A stretch of 20,617 bases of DNA from DATJFH01 sp035495815 (GTDB lineage Bacteria > Acidobacteriota > Terriglobia > Bryobacterales > Bryobacteraceae), in contig DATJFH010000193.1 in assembly GCA_035495815.1 (NCBI GenBank), positions 1 to 20,617 of the forward strand, in the 5' to 3' direction. Made by a program: the position numbers and the translations under genes. Positions 15,028 through 20,617 of this stretch are shown one piece after another (the first letter of the stretch is position 1; every line of letters begins with the position of its first letter). The notes under the pieces were generated by a model. That model ran no database searches. It was given only the letters and a program-made list of their open reading frames with translations, and was not told where the DNA came from.

Positions 15028-15120
15028 ATCCAGGTAGGAAGACGCGCTTCCGCCTGTCGGGAAGGCTGCAGCTTGGCGGCCTCGTCGCGGCACGGCAATT
15101 CGAGCGGCCCGCCCTCACGC

Positions 15121-15126
15121 TATTCT
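15121..15126 (+). promoter_or_regulatory. -10-like TATTCT placed for a leaderless mRNA
   Basis: TATTCT (five of six matches to TATAAT) ends seven bases before the ATG at 15134. No Shine-Dalgarno precedes that ATG. The -35 region is weak (TTCGAG at 15099-15104, 16-bp spacing). Confidence 0.3.
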
Positions 15127-15133
15127 GAATGGC

Positions 15134-16015
15134 ATGAATCGTGTCCTCATCATTGGAGCCGCCAGCGCCGTCGGCCGCCAGGTCCTCTCGCAATTGCCAG
15201 CCGCGTCGGTCCCGCCGCGCGCACTGGTCCGCAACCCGCCCACAGCCCCTTTACCGCCCGACGTCGAGATCGTACGCGGGGATCTCACCCTCCCGGAAAC
15301 TCTAAACGCAGCCCTGGACCGCATCGACTCGGTATTTCTGATTTGGACCGCCCCGCCGGCCACCGTCGCTCCCGCTCTCGAGCGCATCGCGCGCCACGCC
15401 CGCCGCATCGTCTTTCTCTCGTCTCCGTACAACAATCCCCACCCTTTCTTCCAGGGCGGCCAGCCCAATCCGATCGCGGCGCTGCACTCGGCTATCGAGC
15501 GCCTGATTGAAAGCTCGAATCTCGAGTGGACCTTCCTGCGCCCCGGCATGTTTGCCGCGAATGCTCTGAGGTGGTGGGCCCCCATGATCCGCGCCGGCGC
15601 GGGAGTGGTCCGCTGGCCCTATCCCGATGCCCCCACGGCTCCCATCGACGAGCGGGATATCGCCGCGGCCGCCGTTCGCGCCTTGTGTGAGGATGGGCAC
15701 GCCGCAGCGGAGTATGTTCTGACCGGCCCTGAATCCCTGACCCAGGGTGAGCAGCTGTCGGTAATCGGCGACGTGATCGGCCGCCCGCTGCGCATGGAAG
15801 AGATGTCGCCGGAGGATACGCGCGCCGAATGGCTGGCTCACATGCCTGCATTCGTCATCGATTTCCTGCTCGGCGCCTGGGCTGCGGCAATGGGACGCCC
15901 GGCCCTTGTGACCTCCACCGTCGCGGATATCACGGGAACGCCGGCGCGCACGTTTCGCGATTGGGCGATGAACCACGCCCCGGAGTTTCAGACCGCCTCT
16001 CGCGAGCCCGCGTAA
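15134..16015 (+). CDS. NmrA-like NAD(P)-binding oxidoreductase (atypical SDR)
   Basis: A 293-residue protein of the NmrA/atypical short-chain dehydrogenase family. The Rossmann start is VLIIGAASAVGRQVLSQL (4-21); the usual GATGxxGR is changed to GAASAVGR. Further family elements are RALVRNP, IVRGDLTLPETLNAAL, SVFLIWTAPP, FLRPGMFAANAL and APIDERDIAAAAVRAL, then YVLTGPESLTQGEQ typical of the C-terminal part. There is no YxxxK catalytic pair, as in NmrA-type redox sensors and NAD(P)H:quinone reductase-like proteins, so a reaction cannot be assigned. Cytoplasmic. It converges with the TPR gene. Confidence 0.86.
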   Translation: MNRVLIIGAASAVGRQVLSQLPAASVPPRALVRNPPTAPLPPDVEIVRGDLTLPETLNAALDRIDSVFLIWTAPPATVAPALERIARHARRIVFLSSPYNNPHPFFQGGQPNPIAALHSAIERLIESSNLEWTFLRPGMFAANALRWWAPMIRAGAGVVRWPYPDAPTAPIDERDIAAAAVRALCEDGHAAAEYVLTGPESLTQGEQLSVIGDVIGRPLRMEEMSPEDTRAEWLAHMPAFVIDFLLGAWAAAMGRPALVTSTVADITGTPARTFRDWAMNHAPEFQTASREPA

Positions 16016-16039
16016 GCCGTACGACGATTGCTCCCTGAC

Positions 16040-16079
16040 GCCCGGGCTTAGGTCATTTGCGGCCCAGATAAACCCGGGC
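16040..16079. terminator. Inverted repeat between convergent genes, possible bidirectional terminator
   Basis: GCCCGGGCTTA (16040-16050) and TAAACCCGGGC (16069-16079) form an 11-position stem with one mismatch and an 18-nt loop. It lies just after the NmrA-like stop and covers the end of the oppositely oriented TPR gene, the usual place for a shared terminator. No long T-run follows on either strand. Confidence 0.35.
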
Positions 16080-17669
16080 CCATTGTAGCTCCGGCCGTAA
16101 CGTCTCCGCGTTCTTGGCGATCTCTTGAAGCTGCATCGCGTAGGCGCGGGCCGTTGTCTTGTCCCCGGTTTTGTCCGCGGCCTTGGCGGCCCCGGCCACG
16201 GCATTCAGGCGGCGCGGCGCTATCTTCAGAACCGCCGTGTATTCCCTCAAAGCCTCGGCGGCCGCTCCCTTCTCCAGCAGCAGTTCGGCCAGCATCTCGC
16301 GTGCGGGAATCAACGCCCCGGGCGTTACCGGATGCTTGTCGACGGCATCCTCGTGCTCGGCGGCGATCCGAAGCTGCCGGAGCCCCTCGTCCTTCTTCCC
16401 TTCGGCCCACGCGATCAACGCCGTGGCCGCTTCCCACTGGGCCCCGATCGACCCGCTCCAATCATAGTCGCGGCTCGCCGGCATCGCCTTGCGGATGGCG
16501 GCGATTTCGTCCGCCGCACGCCGTGCCGCCACCACATCGCCGGCCCGCGCCGCTCCGATCGCCCTCGCGTAGTGCGTCAGCGCTTCGGCGTTCCGGAATT
16601 GCTTCCACGGGAACCATGCGGGCTTGACTTCCAGCGCCGCCGCGGCCTTCCAGTCGCGCCTCTCGAGAGCCCACCGCGCGGGCGCCGCCGCGAACGAATA
16701 GGCGGCCGCAAACTGCGCTTCGTCGAGCCTGGTGATCTCCGCCATCTCGGCCAGCGCTTTTCCGGCGCTCGCGTCCTTCGCCTGCTGCAGGAAGGCGTAG
16801 ACCAGGTAGTCCAGCGCGTGGAGCTGATCGAATGCCCCCCCTCCGCCGTGCAGGCGTCGGGCCTGCGCGACCGCCGACTTCGCCGAGGCGGTGTTCGAGG
16901 CTATCGAATCCTCCCACAACCCCAGCCGCGTAAAAATATGGGACGGCATGTGCAAGGCATGGGGCGACTCCGGCGCTATGCCGGCGTAGGCGCGCGCTGC
17001 CGCAAGGCCCAACTCCGCGAGCGAGGGATAATCGACGCTGTGAATGATGTAGTGCGCCACGCCCGGATGGTTCGGATGTCGGGATAGCATCCGGTTGAGA
17101 ATCTCGCTGCCCTTCTTCTGCCACGTGTAGCTCTTGTCGGTCGGGTCGAGGTATCCGACGGCCACCTGCTGCAGCGCGTGGAAAATCGCCGCCTCATCGT
17201 CGCTGGGATTGCGTTGGCATACCAGGGCCAAAGCCTGTTCGTAGTTCTTCGCCCGGGTCGCGTGATCCACCGTCTGCCAGTCTTTGTAGAACACCGAAAG
17301 CGCGTGGATGTAGTCGCGCTCGCGGTCCGTTTTCGGATGACTGGCCAGGGCGAGGGCCTCCGCCCCCTGCTTCAATTCACCGGGCGACGGCGGAGCCCAG
17401 ATCGGGTGATACCAGGTCCGGGCGACACCCCAGTGGGCCATGGCACACGCCGGGTCCGCCTTCGCGGCGTCGTTGAACGTGATCCGCGCCGCTTCGTAGC
17501 CGAACGAGTGAAGTAACGCCACTCCGCGGGAGATCGATTTTTGCGCCTGATCGTTGCATGAGGTCGGAAAGTCTACCGTCCCCAAACCGGCGACGGAGTG
17601 TTGGTGGCGGGAATGATCTTCCTGTGCCGTGACAAGTAATGCCCAGAGGGCCAATAGCAAGACGCGCAT
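16053..17669 (-). CDS. Exported TPR-repeat protein with conserved histidine motifs
   Basis: A 538-residue protein starting with a clear signal peptide (MRVLLLALWALLVTAQ), immediately followed by a His-rich patch (EDHSRHQHS). The rest is helical and tetratricopeptide-like: repeated A/G patterns such as YEAARITFNDAAKADPACAMAHWG (in 58-81) and C-terminal AREMLAELLLEKG and AAEALREYTAVLKIAP. Histidines cluster in motifs: WYHP (86-89), HYIIHSVD (206-213) and HALHMPSHIF (237-246); a metal-binding or enzymatic site is possible but unproven. The start is the ATG at 17669 with GGGGAGG a few bases upstream, 18 codons inside the longest reading. Presumed periplasmic. It has its own likely promoter (17751-17780) and no obvious operon partner. 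Confidence 0.86.
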   Translation of the reverse strand: MRVLLLALWALLVTAQEDHSRHQHSVAGLGTVDFPTSCNDQAQKSISRGVALLHSFGYEAARITFNDAAKADPACAMAHWGVARTWYHPIWAPPSPGELKQGAEALALASHPKTDRERDYIHALSVFYKDWQTVDHATRAKNYEQALALVCQRNPSDDEAAIFHALQQVAVGYLDPTDKSYTWQKKGSEILNRMLSRHPNHPGVAHYIIHSVDYPSLAELGLAAARAYAGIAPESPHALHMPSHIFTRLGLWEDSIASNTASAKSAVAQARRLHGGGGAFDQLHALDYLVYAFLQQAKDASAGKALAEMAEITRLDEAQFAAAYSFAAAPARWALERRDWKAAAALEVKPAWFPWKQFRNAEALTHYARAIGAARAGDVVAARRAADEIAAIRKAMPASRDYDWSGSIGAQWEAATALIAWAEGKKDEGLRQLRIAAEHEDAVDKHPVTPGALIPAREMLAELLLEKGAAAEALREYTAVLKIAPRRLNAVAGAAKAADKTGDKTTARAYAMQLQEIAKNAETLRPELQWARVYLGRK

Positions 17670-17948
17670 GCAGCCTCCCCTCGGGGTCGAACCGGTCACC
17701 CGGTTTGCCCCGTTCCAACCCACTTCAAATCGACGTGGGCCGCTATGGGCATTCTAATCCGGATTTACGCTCGCCGTCATGCCGTTCCGTTCCGAAAGCG
17801 TCCGCCAGGCGGAGCGGATCGTCCCCCCGCGCTATGCGATTCGCCCTGCATGGTTCCATGAAGGGAAAATGCGGGAAGACTTGCCCGGCGAGACCAAATC
17901 GTGCGGGAGCAGCGTGAGCTCGAGCGCGAGAGCAACAGCCGTTAAACC
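17670..17948. other. Non-coding gap between TPR and amidohydrolase genes
   Basis: A 279-bp gap. Near the TPR start it contains AACCGG / CCGGTT (17690-17695 and 17700-17705, 4-nt loop) and the self-complementary CCCCTCGGGG (17677-17686) touching the TPR ribosome-binding site. The promoter candidate at 17751-17780 lies here. Reading frames across the remainder on both strands lack family resemblance and a ribosome-binding site; I see no gene. Confidence 0.4.
17751..17780 (-). promoter_or_regulatory. Putative promoter of the TPR gene
   Basis: On the minus strand ATGACG (17780-17775) and TAGAAT (17756-17751) are separated by 18 bp. They match the -35 at four and the -10 at five of six bases. The transcript would start near 17744, leaving a ~75-nt leader with GGGGAGG before the ATG. 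Confidence 0.35.
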
Positions 17949-19262
17949 TCACTTCGACCCGGTTATCGCCCGCGGACGCCCCGCCCCCCGCGACCCGTCC
18001 CAGTAAGGCTCGCCTTGCGGCTGATACTTCCCCAGCCGGTCCCATCGCTCCCGCGTTATCCCGTTGAGGTCGTACACCACGCGCCCGGATGCCACCGTCA
18101 GCTCGTTCACCAGTCTCTCCGTTCCGTCCATGCGCGCCCCCCACGAATCGACGAACGCGAACTGCCCCTTCTCCACCCGCAGCACCGCGATATCCGCCAG
18201 CGCCCCTGGCGAGAGATGCCCTATCTGCTCCCGATGAATCATCCGCGCCGGGTTCCACGTGGACCGGTAGATCACCTCGTCGAGCGGCATCCCCATGTTG
18301 AGGAACTTCGACATCACGTTCAGCTGGTCTTTCATCCCCGCGTTGATGCTGCCCGAATGCACGTCCGTCGAAATCGAATCCGGCGGAAATCCCTGCTTGA
18401 CCGCCGGAACCGCCTGACGAAATTCGAACGCAGCGCCCCCGTGCCCCACGTCGAACAGCACCCCCCGCTTCCGCGCCTCGAAAAGGTAAGGCAGCAGCCG
18501 CCCCTTCTCGTCCAGCATCGGAACCGGAGCGTAGAATGCATGCGTGTAAATGTCGCCCGGCCTCAGCTTCTTCAGTACCAGCTCCTGAAACGGACGCTCC
18601 GGCCGGAATTCACCGAAGTCGATCATCACCGGGATATTCGCCAGCCTGCCCGCTTCCACCCCGCGCTCCACCGGCGTCCAGTCCGGCCCGCGATAATGCG
18701 CCACCTTGATCCCCACGATCGTGTCCCGGTTGGCCAGGGCCGTTTCAGCCGCCGCCTTCGCGTCCATGTCGCCCACGTTCTGCTCATGCTCGTCCCCCGG
18801 CATGCCGGCCCCGCCGATGTTCAGAAGGACCAGCACCCGCGTCCGCGCCCGGTCGATCACCGTCTTCTTGAACTGCTCGAAATTACGACGGCCGGATGAG
18901 CCCGCATCCACCACGGTAGTAACTCCCACCCGCAGCGCGAAATCGTCCGGGAATATGCTCGTGTGCCCGCCCGCCAGTCCCGTTCCCGCCGAGCCCGCGT
19001 ACACGTGCGCATGCAGGTCGATCAGCCCGGGAACCACATGCAGCCCGGAGACGTTCACCACCTTTCGCGCCTGCCCGGCGGGAATATTGGCGGCTACCGC
19101 CGCGATCAGGCCGTCCCGCACGGCCACGTCGCGCGCCGCGCTGATCTTGTTCTTGGGATCGATGACGTGGCCGCCCTTCAGCAGAAGGTCGTACGGAGCT
19201 TGCGCCAACCCGAGGCCGGCGCAAAGGAATAGCGCCGTCAGGCGCGGGGCTGAGTCGATCAT
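17949..19262 (-). CDS. Exported amidohydrolase/deacetylase-family metallohydrolase (EF_0837-like)
   Basis: A 437-residue amidohydrolase-superfamily enzyme with an N-terminal signal peptide (LTALFLCAGLGLAQA, 8-22). Metal-site elements are H84 and H86 in LIDLHAHVY, K186 in GIKVAHY (probable carboxylated lysine), H241 in YTHAFY, H274 in DVGHGG and D300 in STDVHSG. The typical composite-domain edges PYDLLLKGGHVIDP and GALADIAVLRVEKG flank the barrel. The family resembles D-aminoacylase/dihydroorotase-type hydrolases and, in other bacteria, is encoded next to SelA-like PLP enzymes, as here. PVMIDFGE (211-218) has Asp where many relatives have His. The start is the ATG at 19262, where the signal begins; the 829-residue upstream extension is antisense to the PLP gene. 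The substrate is unknown, possibly an N-acyl amino acid or amino-sugar acid. Confidence 0.9.
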   Translation of the reverse strand: MIDSAPRLTALFLCAGLGLAQAPYDLLLKGGHVIDPKNKISAARDVAVRDGLIAAVAANIPAGQARKVVNVSGLHVVPGLIDLHAHVYAGSAGTGLAGGHTSIFPDDFALRVGVTTVVDAGSSGRRNFEQFKKTVIDRARTRVLVLLNIGGAGMPGDEHEQNVGDMDAKAAAETALANRDTIVGIKVAHYRGPDWTPVERGVEAGRLANIPVMIDFGEFRPERPFQELVLKKLRPGDIYTHAFYAPVPMLDEKGRLLPYLFEARKRGVLFDVGHGGAAFEFRQAVPAVKQGFPPDSISTDVHSGSINAGMKDQLNVMSKFLNMGMPLDEVIYRSTWNPARMIHREQIGHLSPGALADIAVLRVEKGQFAFVDSWGARMDGTERLVNELTVASGRVVYDLNGITRERWDRLGKYQPQGEPYWDGSRGAGRPRAITGSK

Positions 19263-19274
19263 TCTAGCGTCCAG

Positions 19275-19290
19275 ATCATATAATGATATG
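19275..19290. promoter_or_regulatory. Overlapping divergent -10 elements in a 30-bp intergenic region
   Basis: On the plus strand TATAAT (19279-19284) is a perfect -10, eight bases before the PLP-enzyme ATG at 19293. On the minus strand TATGAT (19280-19275) lies 12 bases before the amidohydrolase ATG at 19262. Both sit in or next to the inverted repeat CATAT-AATG-ATATG (19277-19290). Neither gene has a Shine-Dalgarno, so both mRNAs would be leaderless or nearly so. No good -35 is seen on either side. Confidence 0.5.
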
Positions 19291-19292
19291 TC

Positions 19293-20486
19293 ATGAAGCT
19301 GACACGCCGCCGTCTCCTCGAAACTTCGGCCCTCACGCCTGCCGCGCTGACCGCCGCCACCGGCTCCGCCCTTACCGCCTCGTCGCCGTCCTCCCTCTAC
19401 GCCGGATTGGGCGTCAAACCCGTCATCAACGGAGTCGGCGTCGTAACCGTGCTCGGAGGTTCCATCATGCCTCCCGAGGTGGTGCGCGCCATGGAGGAAG
19501 CCTCCCGCTACTTCGTCCCGCTCCCCGAGCTGGAAAAGAAAGTGGGCGCGCGAATCGCCGAACTGCTCCAGGCGCCTGCCGCCATGGTCACCTGCGGCGC
19601 CGCTTCCGCCATCGCCGTCGGAACCGCCGCCTGCCTCTCTCAGGGCGACCCCGCCAAGCTCCGTCAGTTGCCCAATCGGGACGGAATCCGCTTCGAGGTC
19701 ATCCAGCAGAAGTCGCATCGCTCCGGCTACGAGCACCAGATGGAGCTGTGCGGCGCGAAAATCGTCACCGTCGAAACCCGCAAAGAGCTGGAAGCCGCCA
19801 TCAATGAGCGGACCGGCATGATGTTCTTCCTCAACAAAGCCGATCCCAATGGCGAGATAAAAGCAGCCGACTTCGTCAGGATCGGCAAAGACCGCGGCAT
19901 CCCCACCATGAACGACGCCGCCTCCGACGCCACCCCCAAAGAGAATCTGTGGAAGTACACGAAGCTGGGCTTCGATCTGGTAATCTTCTCCGGCGGAAAA
20001 GCCCTGCGCGGCCCCCAGTCGAGCGGACTCCTGCTGGGCCGCAAGGACCTCATCGAAGCCTCCTACCCCGCCATGTCCCCGTTCGGCGGTATCGGCCGCG
20101 GCATGAAGGTCGGCAAGGAAGAGTTGTGCGGCCTGCTGGCCGCCGTGGAACGCTATCTGAAAGTCGACCACCAGGCAGAATACCGCCAGCTCGAGGACCG
20201 CGTCGCCTCCATCCGCTCGGCGCTCAAAGGCATCGCCGGCGTCGAGACCGGCCGACACGTCCCCGTCATCGCCAACGAGGTCCCGCACGTGACCGTGCAG
20301 TGGGACGAATCCGCCAAGGGACTTTCCTCCCAGCAGGTAAGTGAAAAGCTGCTGGCCGGCGATCCTCCCATCCACGTCCAACGCCCCGGCGCCGGACAGC
20401 TGCTGATCTCCGTCTGGATGATGCGCGGCGACGAACACAAAACGGTAGGCCGCCGCCTGAAGGAAATCCTCTCCACCCGGGCATAG
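19293..20486 (+). CDS. Tat-exported SelA/DgaE-like PLP-dependent enzyme
   Basis: A 397-residue fold-type I PLP enzyme of the SelA-like family that includes D-glucosaminate-6-phosphate ammonia-lyase (DgaE). The N-terminus (LTRRRLLETSALTPAAL) has a twin-arginine motif and hydrophobic region. The mature part starts at LYAGLGVKPVINGVG, matching the family start 'Y..LGV..VIN..G'. Visible sites are CGAASAIAVG (101-110) in the phosphate-binding region, HRSGYEHQMELCGA (142-155), D208 in MNDAASD (partner of the pyridine nitrogen) and K236 in FSGGKALRGPQ, the Schiff-base lysine. Likely chemistry is alpha,beta-elimination or a related lyase reaction on an amino acid or amino-sugar acid. It diverges from the amidohydrolase, its usual genomic partner. 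Tat export would allow a folded, PLP-loaded enzyme to reach the periplasm; the tRNA-selenium function of true SelA is unlikely. Confidence 0.9.
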   Translation: MKLTRRRLLETSALTPAALTAATGSALTASSPSSLYAGLGVKPVINGVGVVTVLGGSIMPPEVVRAMEEASRYFVPLPELEKKVGARIAELLQAPAAMVTCGAASAIAVGTAACLSQGDPAKLRQLPNRDGIRFEVIQQKSHRSGYEHQMELCGAKIVTVETRKELEAAINERTGMMFFLNKADPNGEIKAADFVRIGKDRGIPTMNDAASDATPKENLWKYTKLGFDLVIFSGGKALRGPQSSGLLLGRKDLIEASYPAMSPFGGIGRGMKVGKEELCGLLAAVERYLKVDHQAEYRQLEDRVASIRSALKGIAGVETGRHVPVIANEVPHVTVQWDESAKGLSSQQVSEKLLAGDPPIHVQRPGAGQLLISVWMMRGDEHKTVGRRLKEILSTRA

Positions 20487-20617
20487 GGTTCCACCTCACC
20501 ACAGCCGGCGCCGGCTCCGCCCCCGAAGTCCGCTCGAGTCCCCGGTCACGCCATTATCAACTGCTCCAACGACCTGAAATCAAGCCGCGAGCCATACCCT
20601 GAACCCCCGGAACGCTT
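20487..20617. other. Terminal non-assigned stretch
   Basis: 131 bp to the window edge. A minus-strand frame is open from the edge to a TGA at 20548-20546 (ending FRSLEQLIMA) and could be the last 23 codons of a gene outside the window, but codon use is not typical of the neighbours. The frame after the PLP stop is also open on the plus strand. GCCGGCGCCGGC near 20503 is a GC palindrome. Nothing firm can be called. Confidence 0.25.

Noticed and set aside
13579..15093. 504-codon open frame antisense to the AAA+ gene
   Set aside because: It mirrors the codon bias of the plus-strand gene, which has clear Walker motifs; the antisense product has no recognisable domain.
17743..18258. Minus-strand and plus-strand small frames at the amidohydrolase 3' end
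   Set aside because: They overlap the amidohydrolase out of frame, lack ribosome-binding sites and resemble nothing known.
19263..20438. N-terminal extension of the amidohydrolase to 829 residues
   Set aside because: It is antisense to the PLP enzyme, Gly/Asp-rich without domain character, and the signal peptide begins at the ATG at 19262.
20487..20617. Open plus-strand frame continuing after the PLP-enzyme stop as stop-codon read-through
   Set aside because: The 43 downstream codons are Pro-rich without family similarity, and the enzyme is already full length at the TAG.

Overview
The window looks like a chromosomal segment of an acidobacterium of the Solibacter/Bryobacterales type. This assignment is inferred from gene content and style, not from a marker gene. 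The DNA is GC-rich. It carries an Oar-like TonB-dependent receptor with an N-terminal carboxypeptidase-regulatory domain, the start of a planctomycete-type cytochrome c (PSCyt1) protein, twin-arginine (Tat)-signal enzymes, and an exported SAM methyltransferase. No mobile elements, CRISPR arrays, tRNA or rRNA genes were seen.

Left part, minus strand (1-5268): an apparent operon runs from a TonB-dependent receptor (5235-1849) through an exported glycosidase-like beta-propeller protein (1832-198, 16 bp gap) to the first 49 codons of a PSCyt1/haem c protein leaving the window at position 1. It resembles a polymer or glycoside uptake and oxidation module.

Central-metabolism block, minus strand (5332-9553): glgC, eno and gpmI follow one another. 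Eno and gpmI overlap by one base and a 98-bp spacer separates glgC from eno. Together they cover ADP-glucose synthesis and lower glycolysis. glgC diverges from rpsU (ribosomal protein bS21). The roughly 205-bp space between them holds a good extended -10 promoter and a foldable rpsU leader.

Middle part, plus strand (9761-15027): rpsU, a small double zinc-ribbon protein and an exported methyltransferase are followed by a tight three-gene run (PspC-domain membrane protein, Tat-type TIM-barrel isomerase, histone-deacetylase-like deacetylase; 4-nt overlap, then 3-bp gap). Next is a winged-helix/AAA+ ATPase with a TTG start.

Right part: a plus-strand NmrA-like NAD(P)-binding protein converges on a minus-strand exported TPR protein. 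After a 279-bp gap comes a minus-strand exported amidohydrolase. It diverges across only 30 bp from a plus-strand SelA/DgaE-like PLP enzyme with a Tat signal. These two enzyme families are known genomic partners elsewhere. Here both appear to be sent out of the cytoplasm.

The points most worth a second look are the structured rpsU leader, the exported amidohydrolase/PLP pair with its 30-bp double promoter, a recurring arrangement in which a TANNNT -10 hexamer sits 6-13 nt before an ATG with no Shine-Dalgarno (leaderless or near-leaderless mRNAs), and the winged-helix AAA+ gene of unknown function.
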